Below, piece after piece: positions 14,001 to 28,400 of a stretch of 64,000 bases of DNA; the stretch's first letter is position 1; every line of letters starts with the position of its first letter. The DNA is from Quillaja saponaria. Taxonomy: Eukaryota > Streptophyta > Magnoliopsida > Fabales > Quillajaceae. Made by a program: the position numbers and the translations under genes. The stretch lies in the NCBI GenBank assembly GCA_029379385.1, contig CM055607.1:5208001-5272000 (forward strand), given 5' to 3'. The notes under the pieces were generated by a model. The model was not told the origin of the DNA. It worked only from the letters and a program-made list of their open reading frames with translations, and searched no databases.

Positions 14001-17000
14001 GACCAGATGGAGCCTTCCCTTCAAAGTTGACATAACTAGGACTAGGTATTAACAATATCCAAATTTAAGTTAAAAGTGCAAAGACACAGCACAGCCCTTA
14101 TTTCTCTCCCAGATACGTGATAGTTTACTGGACATATCTCATTTTCTACCATCTACACTAAAATATAAAGATGGAAGTTCTAATTCAATATTAAGAAGCA
14201 TATATGATCCATATATTCTGCCTCTGATTATGTTCGTTTCGAAGCATAGGTTAGTATTCTTGCAGCATAAATGTGGGTAGAGTGTCAAACTGGTTTCCTT
14301 CTTATTTTTCAGTAATAAGAAGAATATAGCAAATTATTTGTTGCATGACTAGAAAAAGACAAAAAAAGTGTACCCCCCTCCCCCTGGGTGCAAAAAGGGG
14401 TTGCAATGATGGTTATGTTAAGATGAAAAATAGAATGCACGAGAATTAAAGCAACGGGAAAACCTATGCTCCAGCCCTCGCGTCCATGCAAAGATGGATG
14501 CAATGCTGTTTGTACTGGTCTCTTGCCCCTTTTGGTGTAGCCGGAAATGTCGAGTTACAGTCCCATGCGCTGCCTCAGATTCTAATGTCTTGCCATCAGA
14601 AGACAACTGCAAAACTGTTGTTGTCAGGAAAATCAAAATGGATACTGCCAATGATTCAGAAAGATTAACTACCTGATACATACCAGCACAGAAGTCATGA
14701 GGCCCAACGAGCCAAATCCTGCATCCAAGAGATAAATTTAGACAAGTAAACTAATAGCAAAATCATCTAAACCAAAGATCAATACTATATTCAACTAGTT
14801 ACTTTGGTATTGAATATTCATCTACAAGTTTAAATTAAATCATTTGATTCCTCTGTTTTGACTAGAATTTACTTAACCGAAATGGTTCAAAGTTCACATC
14901 TTGCACATTCACTGGCCAGATATATCTGAAGTTATAATTTCTTCTTGTGCTGTAAGTAAGACTCAAGCCACTTTCATAAATTTGGTTCCCCTTTTAATAA
15001 TTATTATCTGATGACAGAACTCGAATATATTCAAATACTCTACATGAGTCATTAGAATCTTATTAATAACAAACAATAACAATGACAATAATAATGAAAA
15101 AGTAGAAAGAAGTGCAAATCATAGATTTAAGGCAAAGGAATTCAATTTAATAAAAAAAAACTTGCTTTCTTCCTCTAGAAGAGGCTGATGACTAACTCAT
15201 TTAAAGTTCAAACAATTATGCCTTGTTACTATGGCTATATATTACCATTATAATCCTGGATAAAGATAAAAATTATAACATCACCTTGAGCAAGTAAATC
15301 ACTCTGGACATCTCCATCATAATTTTTGCAAGCCCAAACATATCCACCTTCACTTTTTATTGCATAGGCCACCATGTCATCAATTAGCCGATGCTCATAC
15401 CTGAACAACATATAAATTAGCCATTAACTATTTGAGAATATTGAAGAGCGCACAAGATCCTTCATAGTTAAAAAAAATAAATAAATAAAAACAAAAACAA
15501 ACAAACAAACCATATTGAATGTTCTTCAAACTTCTGCTTCCACCTCTCTTCATATATCTCCTGGAATATGTCCTTAAACCTGTGAGAATGTTTTAACTAG
15601 TGAACATTATGCGCACTTATTCACAAATTGAAAACAAGCTAACTGATTTACAAATGATTATCCTGTGTATCAAGCAGGCACATATACACTAATAAAAGAG
15701 AGAGCCAACAAAATTTGTAAAATTAATCACCTCCCATCATATTTCTTAAGAATTGTATTTTTGGTACTCAAGTACAGTGGCCACTTCTTTGCAAATGCCA
15801 GTGACATTGAGGACTCAGCAAACCCTCGAATAGACTGACAAATTACACAAGTATTATTTAAATAGTTACCTTATATATGACAGAATAGACATGCTAAAAA
15901 GATGAAATTACACACACCTCGTCGACATTATACATGGCAAGAGCTACCCCTGGACCTTTAAAATTATAAACATCAAGCTCCATAGGAGTGTCCCCATCAT
16001 CTGGGACTGAGTAATAGACCATGCACACTTGGTAAGAACATACGTCGTGCTTGAGTTTATGAGCCAGGAATTCAGGATTAGCTTACCAAAAACCATTTTA
16101 AGCTTTCCTGGTCCTCTAATTACCGAATCGGTGGCACGATACTGATCACCAAAGGCATGTCTACCAATACATATGGGTTTTTTCCAACCTATAAACTGGA
16201 GAGTAAGTCTTAAATGATGCTGAGTAAAGTTAAATTTTGATTTACAATAAAATTAGAGATAAAACATTACCAGTTACAATTCTGGGTATATTTCGGCATA
16301 GTATGGGTTCACGGAAGACAGTACCTAAAAAGTAAGGGAAAATAAAGTCTCATAATGACTGCATTAGATGGATATCATTAACCCTCAATTAACTTTTACG
16401 AGTTTATGATCCAAAAGTCATAGAACTAACCACCTTAAAACATTAGAAAAAGATAAGATGACACATAAACATAATGTCCTTCTAATAAAAAAATAAAAAA
16501 ATTAAATCATACTCATAAAAACACGTCATTTGATATTCTTGGCTCAGTTGCCCATAATTCACAGTTGATTGTGGATCATAATCAGACTAAAATTTGGCAT
16601 GCCTCCCAATTAGCTGATATTATCTTGTCCTATAACATGTAGTTAAAGACCTCACCCCACCCACCACCACCCCCCAAAAGATACATAGCACATAACCAGT
16701 ATTGCAAACCTAAGATGCTAGACTTCCACTGATTTTTTAACAATTAAATTATATTTCTTGATGTTGTAAAGTTTATGGCTATTCGCTCAAATGAGGGGAG
16801 CAACACTAACATCACCAAATCCCCTAGAATCTAGGATAAGTACAAGCCATGAGAAATCTTTTTTTTCCCCTCATGAAAACAGCTAGTTCAATCTTTGAAA
16901 ACAATCGAGAGTACTAAGTTACCATGAAATCAATATGTGATTTAAGGCTGACTGTAAGCAAGAAATTTACAAAATGCAGTTATTAAGTAGGAAAAAGACA

Positions 17001-19575
17001 ATAGATTAAATTATTTTATGGTAGCACTAGCATGACAATCACATGTAACTGTTGAATTTACTTTAGCTTACAGTAGAGATAATAGACAAATGTAAGTACT
17101 TATAGATGTTTCCGAAAAAGACTTCAAATAGAGTTAATATGCAACTACTACAAACTGAAACCTATAAAACCAATTTTCCAAAGACAATGCAATTTTTCTT
17201 TTTTGTTTAACATGTTGTCCGAAATATGCATGTCAACCTTAATAGTACAGAGAAAAAGGAAAAAGATACAACAAATGAATAATACAATAATAATAAATAT
17301 GAACAACAACACCAACAAACAAAAAAAATTGTCATTGGAAACTTTTTAGAGAATAATAATACAAAGAAAAGCAACAACAACAACAACATATTCATTTTAT
17401 ATCTGTGTTAAAGTTACAAACCATCTAAGACATTCCTAATTGTGCCATTGGGACTCCTCCACATAGACTTCAGTCCAAATTCCTTGACTCTGGTCTCATC
17501 TACAAATATGAAATTTAGTTAAACAAAAATTGATCGCTATATATAATGATAAATGAATCGGTATTGAGCAGCAAAATTGTTCACTAGCAATCCACTACGT
17601 AGACTACACAAATTTTTTCATGGACGAGGCATCAACTGAGCAAAACACAAAGTAATTTGCTTATGCTCAAGATAAAGGAGAATATCAAATCAAAATAAAA
17701 GCTAAGAATAACTTACCAGGAGTTATAGTTGCACACTTCACAGCAACATTATACCTGAAGCAGACAAAAGATAATGGAGACGGATAAAATGGGTGCCAAA
17801 AATCATAATTTGACTTCAGGCATTACAGTAAGAAAAAAGGGAAAAAGTAAGAATTCTTTCGTCTTAGGAACAATTTGCAGTGAATAGTGAATACTTCACA
17901 AATATATGAAACACTGCAATGCCAAAGCTTACACTGACAGATAAAAAGCATGCCAGTGAAACATAGGCATTACAGTATGGGGAAATGAAGGAATCATGTA
18001 ACTTTGTTTTTTATGCTTTTGCTTTGTGCCCAGATACAAATGTTCTTTGCAGGCTTCAAGAATATACAAAGCACTGGAATAGAAAACTCGTGTTAATTGA
18101 AACCTCTCAGATAAATAAGATAGCCGGGCCAACATCTATTCTCAATCACTACAAGTTCCATCGATGAATAACCATCCATATTGTTCTCGGAAAACTACTA
18201 CTTGATCTTTCACAAATTATACAACCGTCAATATACCATCTATTCAGTCACTCGCATATATATTTTCTAAACAAACTATAGTATCATAGAGACTCTCCTA
18301 TTGTACGTCCACATACAACCATTTTCAAAAGATTTTGATTTTCCATTCTTAAAGCCTCTCCAACCATCATCATCAACTCCGTTTTATGAGCATCACCAAA
18401 CGTTCAATCCATATTATATCTTGAACTCCGTCCTACTATAGGTACAACATACATCCAAGAATTCGTCATGACATTGTAAATGACAATGCTTTAACTTTTA
18501 TGCACTTCTCTTGAATCCCATATTCTTGTTACATTATAACAGTATGCTTATAACAAAGGAAGAATCAGTCAAGAGACTTAAATGAGGAAAATAAGAACAA
18601 GAAAAACTGCCCTAATCAACTATTCAGATTCACTATGCAATTTGATACATTCAGCTCAAAATAACTTACTTCAAAGTGGCCTCAGCACTTTCTACAGTAA
18701 CTTTGTCGTCAGTGGCATCGCGATTAAGAATCCCCAAATCAAAATACTTTATATCCAAATCCAGATAAGGAAATATAAGCTGCAATCAAATAACCCACTA
18801 TTTATCTCAGTTAAAACAAATACAAATGCACCTAAAAAGAAAAACCTGGAAAAGTATTAGGAACACTTAAAATAAGGAAGTCATACTTTGTCCTTTATCA
18901 GCTTCCATATGATCCTCGTCATTTCATCACCTAACAAGTGATAAAATTGATCAATCACAAGTATGACACTTAAAAAATTTGTATAACACGGCCCTCAGCG
19001 CTGTTTGCTCCTGAGAATACTCAAATGTATAAAGAAAATCAAACTCAACCGCAATAGAAGGAAAAAATTTGCAAAACTTCAAGTTGAACTCCTAAGTTGT
19101 TCCTCATTTTCAAAACCAACAAAGCAATAGTCTTCCAAACTTAGCATATTCCGATAAGTTTAGTTTACCGATTTGAATTTTGTCACTTCCCAAAAGAAAG
19201 CAACCTAAACTTGATATTAAACTTCTTCAGAATATGATTTTCTTTCCTTCTTACTCCAAATTCTCACTAACAAACCAACCAGAGGATCAACAAACTCGTA
19301 ATTCTTATAATTCAAAATTTTAGTTACCGTCCCATTTCCACAATAGGATTCTGAACCCGAATCCTATCTGAACCAGATGAAGCAGCATAGCATCGGAGCG
19401 AAACGTGATTAAAGTTAGCAGAGAAAGAAACACGGTTCCCGAAAGGAACACCATTGAAAAGCCTCGGTCTAGAAGTGAAGCGTAAGCTAGGGTTTTTCAG
19501 AGCTAGGGACGATGACGAAGAATACGACAACATAGTCACGCCGGACATGGCGCTTCGAAGGTTTGCTCTTAGCAT
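11099..19575 (-). CDS. Organellar NADP-dependent isocitrate dehydrogenase, with a frameshift at the exon 1/2 junction
   Basis: Oxidatively decarboxylates isocitrate to 2-oxoglutarate with NADP. Fifteen exons, right to left: 19575-19328, 18930-18887, 18779-18670, 17754-17717, 17499-17422, 16324-16271, 16188-16087, 16006-15918, 15834-15731, 15579-15511, 15400-15285, 14718-14684, 14606-14464, 12788-12666 and 11192-11099. They would give about 481 residues, the size of the Arabidopsis organellar enzyme (At5g14590 type). Exon 1 supplies a Ser-rich transit peptide (about 65 residues) for plastid and/or mitochondrion, then RVQNPIVEM. Later motifs are intact: [41 protein letters not shown] and [13 protein letters not shown]. 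The anomaly is that exon 1 ends ATGGGACG instead of the expected ATGGACG (Met-Asp-Gly). The extra G puts a TGA at the start of exon 2. All other junctions keep phase, so this is either a recent lesion or an assembly error. Confidence 0.9.
11490..11975. repeat. Diverged tandem duplication in isocitrate dehydrogenase intron 14
   Basis: Two copies of a roughly 235-250 bp unit lie side by side. The first runs about 11490-11690, the second about 11728-11975. Both contain, in the same order, a segment like AACTCGGGT, a GCAATTCC/CAATTCCTGCCA segment, an ACACAGCTATTT-type segment, CTAGTTCTCATTAC and a segment ending GCAACCATC. The copies differ by many substitutions and indels, so the duplication is old. 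No coding potential. Confidence 0.5.
13183..13956. mobile_element. 774-bp MITE-like element in isocitrate dehydrogenase intron 13
   Basis: The left end reads CAGTGGCGGAGCCA. The complement of the right end reads CATTGGAGGAGCCA. Further in, TTGAGTGGGGTCA on the left pairs with ATGAGTGGGTTCA from the right, extending the inverted ends to about 35 bp. The CAGTGGCGGAGCCA start resembles ends common in plant hAT-type non-autonomous elements. The AT-rich interior carries a direct duplication of about 120 bp: the run ATAATGAAATATTTTAATGT occurs in both copies, near 13368 and 13488. No clear 8-bp target-site duplication was found. It sits between exons 13 and 14 and leaves splice sites untouched. Confidence 0.6.
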
Positions 19576-22429
19576 TCAAGCTTCTCTCTCAATTTTCTTT
19601 TCTTTTTTTAAAAGTGAGATGCTTTCTTTGTCTTTCGGAAAAGAAAATAAAATGCCAGGCGGCGCCAACATTTATTCGGCTATTGTTGGGCCCTGGGTTC
19701 ACCTAAACAGCTCCGCACCTAGTCCGGTCCAATAATTTTTGATTAAATGTTGAGAATTGGAGAAATGACATAATGTTGAGAGGTAGGTGATAGATTTGTT
19801 AGCCACTTTAGTATTATTATTCTAGCTTCATTTGGGATAATGTACATGCAAAAAAAATATAATTTGGATAAATTCATTTGTTTTTTTATTATATATTTTG
19901 AAATTTGTTATGGTTTTAAGATGCTCAAATGATTATTTTAATATATAATTTATGTAATATGAGGAATGACAGTAATAGTTGTAAAAGATAGTGATCAATA
20001 CAGACTATAAAGGATGCCAGTGGAGTTGGTCTACAAGTATTTATTTAGGATGGCTAACTTGTTCCAATTGGACCTCAAATAATCTTTGGCCTTAAAAATA
20101 ATGTTTATTTTTATTTTTTTAACAATCAGGTATCAATATCTACTTACGTGCATTTTAACTAATTATATTTTTAATCCTGTCAAAAATATATCACTTAAGC
20201 TAGTACTAGAGAATTTATGAAATTTTATTATTTATAGTTTTCTCTAAGAATATTCAAATTAAAAAAATAAATAAAATAAGTACATATTGTTGTCCAACCC
20301 CATGGGCTAAACAAAATTTAGTTTTAGCTTCAAATTAAAAAAATCAATAATGTTTTTTGATTTTTTAAAAATACCTTTGTGACTTTTGAATGTTACATAT
20401 TTACCTCACATTGTATACGATTAGGGCCACACATTTTCTATTCAACAATTGAGAAATTCATTAATTTACAGTTTTTGTATATTAACACGCAAATAAACAA
20501 AATGAAGTATAGTTTTAATATTGGAAGATAAGTAATACAAAATCGACATAGTATTTGACCATGCATATTAAATTTTTTATACAACAATACAATTGGAGAT
20601 TAATATTTAAATGTATATTAAGAAATAAATTGACAAAACAATTGACAATTTCCAATAAAATGTGTATTATTACACCAATTAAAAACAAATTAACATAGCA
20701 CCTGTCCTAAATTGTATATTAATACAGTAATTGATATACATTATAACTAATAATTTAAATTAAAATCACATTTTCATTGGTTTGGTGTGATGTGATGTTG
20801 TTTAAAAAAATAAAAATATATAGACGGGTAGTGTTTGCTGCATATGAGAAACAACCCAAACGTAATTAGGTTTTGCAAAATAAATATTTGTCAAGTCATG
20901 GTTGCAAATTACGATTTCTGAAATCATCCAAACAACATCAAAAAAAATAGTTTGTTATTTTGCAATAGTTGTTAAATCATGCCAAAGCCCAAAAGCTAAA
21001 CCAAACTAGCCCTAAGTAATAACCATTCATACCTCATATAAAACTATTTGTTTGGACGGAAGGAAAGGGAGAGAGAAAAAATCGAGATGAGGGTATAAGT
21101 TACAAAATCATTAGTTTGGAAGTTTGTTTTGAAGAAGACTAAAAAAATAGAAGGGTAATGTATCCCACAAAAACTCAAGTTTTTTAATTTCCTTAGATTG
21201 AGGGAAATGGAGATAGAATAAAATGAAATGAGAGGGGGTGATGTACAAATTTTTTTTGTTTGGGAGTTTTTTTTTTTTTTTTAAACTAACGTGGAGAGAA
21301 TAAATATGGAAGCTACATGCATGCATGTATCTCACCAAATATTACATTCTTATTTTATATAAGAGTCAATTTTGTTTGGTATTTGAAAATCAGTGTTTTA
21401 GATAATGAATTGTATTAGTAGAGATTATGAAATAATTTATTTTAGTATACTTTGTTTTGTGTTTGGTTAGTTATTCAAAAAAGTAAATTTGAATCATAAG
21501 TATATTAAAAAAAATAAAAAATAAAAGGCATTTATTCAAAAATTAAATTTAAAAATTATGTTTTTTATTTTGCTATAAGTGTTATAGAAAAGTTACATGT
21601 AACTTATGAAAAATAGACTAAAATTATGTTAGGCGTTTGACTAAAATATATTTTTAATTTTAACCAAACATATTATTATACAAGCTGAAAGTGATATTTA
21701 GGCTTCAAACATCAAACATATGTTCCAACACAATACTAAACAGGAACTAAGTTGGGAGGATTTGGAATGAGATTATAAGTACTTTGACAACAATACAAAA
21801 TAAATCATTATTATTTCTATTAGATATCTATTAATATTTAATTAAAATATTTTAAAGTCAAAAGTATAAAAATATAAATATTTATCATCTCATCAACTTC
21901 AAAATAAAAAATTTACCTTATTATTTTCTCTTCTCTCTATTCAATTTTTTTTTTTTGAACTTTCGAATAAAAAATAAAAAAAAATTATAATTTTTGCTCC
22001 ACTCTCATCTCCTCCCTCTCCTTTTACACTTCTCTCTTTTTACTTCCCACTCCCAAATAACCCCCCAAAACTGAAAAAAAAATTAAAAATAATAATAAAA
22101 TACATTATGATTTTGTGAATATATCCTCATCTTTACTACTAAACACTAATTAATACCTAAATAAAATATTTTACAGACATACTCATAAAATTTTAATAAT
22201 ATATAGTTATACTAATAGTTGAGACATTCTCCTTCCTCGTTCTCTCAACTCCCAAACCAAAAATATAATTTATCATTTCCCAAACATTAAGTTAACTTTT
22301 CTTCTTTTCATTTAAATATTTTCCACTCATCTCCCTCCAAACTCCCCGATAGACACTTAAACCCTAAACCCTTAACAGTTAAAAGTTCGTACCTCTACGG
22401 GTGGAACACACCCTCCTTTCTCAGTCGCC
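19576..22429. promoter_or_regulatory. Divergent promoter region between isocitrate dehydrogenase and PNPase
   Basis: The two genes start head to head 2.85 kb apart, so both promoters lie here. Sequence near 19620-19740 is relatively GC-rich, as expected next to the isocitrate dehydrogenase leader. From about 19750 to 22300 it is very AT-rich with poly(A)/poly(T) tracts and no coding frame. About 21960-22330 is C/T-rich with several CTCTCT/CTCC words close to the PNPase start. I could not assign specific elements with confidence. Confidence 0.45.
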
Positions 22430-25400
22430 ATGGCGTCCGTGGTAAACAGAGCCAACCCACTGCTAAGCACCCTTCCCCGAGTACTCGCACGGCGAACCCT
22501 GGGGTTCCATGCCATTTACAGGGGGCGCCTAGGCTTCTCAACGCAGTCACAGCTTGATCCCGACCCACCTGTTGCAGGGACGAAGGTCCTTGAGACATTC
22601 AAAGAAGAATTCGAAATTGGGTCGCGCTTAATTACGCTTGAAACTGGAAAGATTGCTCGGTTCGCTAATGGTGCTGTTGTATTGGGAATGGAAGACACCA
22701 AAGTCTTGTCAGCTGTTACCTCGGCTAAAGGAGACGCAGTTCGTGATTTTTTACCCCTCACTGTACGTGTAATTATCAGTTGGGAACTTGATGTTCCCAG
22801 TGCATCTTTCTCCATAGTTCCTAGTTTCTTGTTCGTTGTCACAGAAGTTGTATTTTCATTTAGATGGTTGGAAAGTAAACTTTTGGTTGTAACTTGTAAT
22901 TACACGTTATATTTACTTTTTCTTTTTGAATTCTTAGAAGGGTGATTGAAATGCTATGCTGGTGTACGTATGTCTAGTTGCAAATAAACTCTTCGTGGTT
23001 TAAGATGTTCAACCCATTTTTGCATGTAGAACTTGGCACATGCTCTGCTCATTCAGGAAGATAGCCAAGTTGGAATGTATCTATTAGGGGCCGAGTTGGT
23101 ACCAGAAACAGGAATATTTTTTAGGAAATATTCCCATAGACAAAAAAGTTCTGTTTTGGATATTGGAATTGTTTTTATTTTTTATTTTTCGTAGAAACTC
23201 CAGATTGGTTTATTCCCTAGTCACCAAAAGAGAGTGACTCTGTAGTTTTATACCCAGGAATTTAAGAGACGTTGAATGTAAATAGGCTATATGAATGAGT
23301 GGAAAAAAGTTGGAGTTATGATTGGCACCTTCAAGTGCAAGATGGCCATAAAAATTAGAAAAGTAAATGTTTCTGTAATAAGGTAACAAATAAAGGCTAT
23401 AGTGTCTAAATCTCAAAGACACTACTCCTTGTAACAAGGAGTAGTGTCCAAGTCTCTATCTTGGCATACATTGTGTTTTTGATGTAAATGGAATCATGAC
23501 AAGAATAGAAATCTAAAGCCTTTGATGTGTCATAATCTTTTTTTATGTTGTTTATGTCATTATATAAGGATTCCCCTTTTATCCTTATGTTCGCTGGTAG
23601 GCATTAATTGACCACCTTGTCGGTTTTGATGGATTTTACTTTCTATTAGGTTGATTATCAAGAAAAACAATTTGCCCAAGGTGTGATTCCAAACACCTTC
23701 ATGCGGAGGGAAGGCGCTCCAAAGGAACGAGAACTTCTGTGTGGTCGTATTATTGATCGGCCTATACGGCCGTTATTTCCTGCTGGTTTTTACCATGAAG
23801 TTCAGGTATGTTACTATTTTTTATTTCTGGATTAGTGTTTTCTGATAGACGTCCTTTCTGAATAAATTCTTTTTGTACCTAAAATACTTCCTAGGTAATG
23901 GCAAGTATTATTTCTTCTGATGGAAAACAAGATCCAGATGTAATGGCAGCTAATTCGACATCCGCTGCTCTTATGTTATCAGATATTCCTTGGGGCGGCC
24001 CTATCGGAGTGATTCGTATTGGGAGGATTTGTGGACAGTTTATTATTAATCCAACCATGGATGAGGTAGTGGTTACAATCAATTCTTACTTTTGTGGTAG
24101 ATGGTTATATTTATGTTCTTTTGGTTCTGAACATAAGTTATTTTCTTGGCGTCAGGTTGCATCATAATAGGCTGTGTTTCTTGGTACATTATAAAAAATT
24201 TATGTTCTCCCTTTGTAGTTTGATAATAATTTAGATGCTTCCTTGAAGGATATCAGTTTGCAAAATTCTTGTACTTAGGGTTGTAGGATTCTAATGTTTA
24301 ATTTGTGAAGCATTTTAAACAATTCAATCAATAAATTTATTTTTTGGGAACTCTAATACAAGAAGGATCACTTATACAATATACAAGAAAATAAGCTGCT
24401 TTTCTTAAGAGGTAATATGCAAACCTAAATCTGGTTCAAAGCTTGTAGTTGCTAAGTTCTTTTAAAACTAATTTCCCTTTTCCAAGTTCTGTAACTTCTT
24501 TAAAATTTGAGTGCCCAAGTCTTCTTCAACACAATTCTTTTGTATATTCTGTTTATTATTATTTCCATTTGATCACTAGCATAGGTTATGTACGATCCCC
24601 CCTCCTCCAGCAACCCAAAAGCATTAGCATGATGCTCGCTATGTGTTGCTATTTGGGAACCTAATCTTTCTCATTCACTGACTGACTCTCATTGTGACAA
24701 TGCAGCTAAGTTTAAGTGATCTTAACTTGATATATGCCTGTACAATGGACAAAACTTTGATGATTGATGTGCAAGCTCGTGAGATATCTGAGAAAGATCT
24801 AGAAGCTGGTTTAAGATTGGCTCATCCTGAAGTGTGTCCTGAAACTTGTTATTTGTCTTTATTTATATTTCTTTGTCACTCTATGAATTGATTGCCATTA
24901 ACTTGCTTGGATATTATTATTCAGGCAGTTAAGTACATTGAACCTCAAATCAGACTAGCTGCTAAAGCTGGTAAAGTTAAGAAGGAGTATAAATTGTCTA
25001 TGGTGTCAGATAGAACATTGGAGAAAGTAAGTGACTTGGCAGAAGCACCTATTGAGGCTGTTTTTACTGATCCTACCTATGGAAAGGTATTGTTATCTCT
25101 CTCTCTCTCTATCTCTCTCTGTGTTTCTCTTTCTATCTGCCTTTTCGTTTTCACATAAATCCTTATGGATGTTATGTTCGTCATATCCAGTTTGAACGTG
25201 GAGAGGCCTTAGATAAGATTACACAAGATGTAAAAAGAGCACTTGAAGAAGAGTGCGATGAAGAAAGCTTAAGAGTTTTGTCAAAGGCAGTAGACACCGT
25301 TAGGAAGAAGGTAAGAGTGTCATTATCTACTAAATAGAGATCCAGATGAGTAATATGACTTTTATTATCTTGATTTGCAATATCACCAGACTGCATCACT

Positions 25401-28400
25401 TTTTCCCATTTATCATATGAAAATTGAGGTATTGTGTTTTGAATTTTCCAAAGGAAATTTGTGTAAAGATTGTGGCTTAGATTCCTTTTGAAAATTTAAG
25501 CTTACACTTTTCCAAAGGAACTTTATGAGTTATATTTCTCGTTCTTATTTTCTGTGTATTTTACTCTCACTTAGCGAGTATTGATGATTTACATTTCTAT
25601 ATGTAACAGGTTGTCCGCAAAAGGATTATTTCAGAAGGAATTAGAGTTGATGGAAGACATCTTGATGAAGTGAGGCCTTTGTATTGTGAAGTTGGTTATT
25701 TACCTAGATTGCATGGATCATCTCTTTTTAATCGTGGAGACACACAGGTGTGCAACATAATTCCTTGCACATCTTATTTTCAAAAAGAAAAATGATTCCT
25801 TTCACATCTTCTGCAGACTGAAGAATTTAGAGTATAACTACAAAACAAACTTACTTTTGGCTTCTTTTTAGTTCAAAAATGGGTTAAAGATTTCTGACGT
25901 TACATGCAGGTCCTTTGTACCATAACACTTGGAGCACCTTCAGACGCTCAACGGTTGGAGTCTCTGGTTGGTCCTCCAAAAAAGCGTTTCATGCTTCACT
26001 ATAGTTTTCAACCCTTCTGTATAAACGAAGTTGGTAAAAGAGTTGGCCTGAACAGGCGTGAAGTTGGCCATGGTAAGCAATTTTTCACTTCTTATGTTAT
26101 CTAATATAAATAAATAAAATATATAAACTAACTCTTACCAGATTGAATTTTCACTTTGACTTTCGAGGTTATCATAAACTATTCATTGTTCCAGTTAGGT
26201 GACATACTTGTTTTAAATCTTCCATTTGAACTTAATTATTTAATTTATAGGTCTTGTGAAGGTTGTGTTGCTGTGATTTCTAAACATTCAATTTGAAGGA
26301 AATTGATAATTTATAAACAGTGTTAGACTATTGTTTGTAAATATTTTATAGTTCGTTTTATGCTATTTTAGTGACTAAAGAAATATATAATTTTATTAAA
26401 AAATACTTATAATAATAAACGTAAGAACAGACTCTATGTTCATCAATTATCTGTAAGTGTGTCTTCCTATGGTAAAGAGAAGGTGGTAGAGACATGGAAA
26501 GAAATTCTGATTTTTCATGTTGGTAGGTTCTTCTTTCTTTATGTAATCATGAAGGGTATTTCAGGTAACAACCAAAAGTTAAATGTATTAGGTTACTGCA
26601 ATGGCTACATTGATGTAAAAACATCCCACTTTTTTTTCAAAAGAAAACATGGATTTGGTGTACCGCTGAAGTGCAGTTGATTAGCCAATTTGATCTATCC
26701 CAAGGTTTAGACGAGTGCTTAGACTATCCAATTGAAGCCCTGCACTCCCCATCGTGACCTCATTACTTCAAGAAAAATTAAACCAATTTCTTTCTTGTTC
26801 ACTTGGCTGATTTGGGAGTGCATCCCTGAATAGGAGTAAGATTGATCGATGCAATAAGGTCTTCTAGACATCAGAATGACATGATCACCATTTATACTTA
26901 TTCTTCCAAAACCAGTTATTTACAGATAATTTGAGATTATGATGTGTACCTTCTGAAAACCTCTGAAAGTAAATTATAAATTTAATTTAAAAATACTATA
27001 ATTTGTGGTTGTGTTCTTCTTTTGTTTTGTAGGAACTCTTGCAGAGAAAGCTCTTCTGGCTGTATTACCTCCTGAAGATGATTTTCCCTATACTGTTCGA
27101 GTCTATGCAGAAGTCATGTCATCGGACGGGTCAACATCAATGGGAACTGTTGCTGGAGGTATTCTGCTGACCTACTCACCAGTAGCACCTTAATGCCACT
27201 TTGTATGATTAAGTCATATTTTTTGATTGAGAAAGGGGATCTATTTTCTGGTATACTCCATGCTGATCAAAGTCATATAGATATGCAAGCATGACTAGAT
27301 TTCTCATGTTGGTGGTAGAATCACTTGATATATTTTTTGAATATCTGATGTATAGATTGATCTTCACATATCTTTTCCTTTAACCTTGAATATATCATGA
27401 TTGAATGGCTTGCATGCATAAGGAACTGATGGAGGAAGAACAAGTGGATTAAGTGTTCAAAATTGATTTAGGGATGCTAGGGTGAGAAAAGGAACTTCGA
27501 ACTGTAGGATTTCTAGTCAACAAAGAATTTAAGAACTCTGAACAGTTAGAGTAGGATAATTGGGATCGTGAAGGGTTTGTAACAAATATTGATCAAAGGC
27601 TTATTTATGGGATAATTGAGGGGTTTGGTTTGTTTCTGGTGAGTGGTGCCGAAGATAGGAATATAGGATTCAAAACACGATTGATATTTTCTGCATGGCA
27701 AATGGTAAATGAGAACAGTAATTGAGGGGTTGAGGATGTCAGGGAATCCTACTTACTGGCTAACTCTCCACTTTGTTTAGAATTCTGTTACTTTCTGGGA
27801 AATGCAGTATTATAGTAATTTGGTTTCATCTGACATATGAACTTTTCTTTCTGTAGCAAGTATGGCCTTAATGGATGCTGGCATTCCATTACGTGATCAT
27901 GTAGCAGGTGTTTCCGTGGGTCTTGTTAGTGAAGTTGATCCATCCACTGGCACAATTAATGATTACCGTATATTGACTGATATTTTGGTGAGATTTTCAG
28001 TAAACTGTTTTGAGTTATTAGATTTTACGAGTGGCCATTTTAGCAATATTAAATTAAGTGCTATTGTTTCCCATTTAAATGCCTCGAGTCTTTAATCATT
28101 ACCATCAGAAACCCCCAGTTTCTAGCTTTCTACCTAGTCATATATCTATTTAGTTTTCTTGATTCCTTTATTGTAATTGTGTTTTGTGTCTTCTCGATTC
28201 CTATATTGCTTTAGGACTTAGAAGTGATACTCTTGTCTTACTTTTCTACTCTTAACTTTAAAAACTGTGGTGAGTTGTCTTTTTTAACTATTGCTGAAAA
28301 CAATGACTTCTAGTCCATCCTCGTCCCTTTAAGAACTAGGTGGATGTACTTATCAGGGGAAAATTAGAACTAGTATGGAGGGGAGTACCAAACGGAGAAA

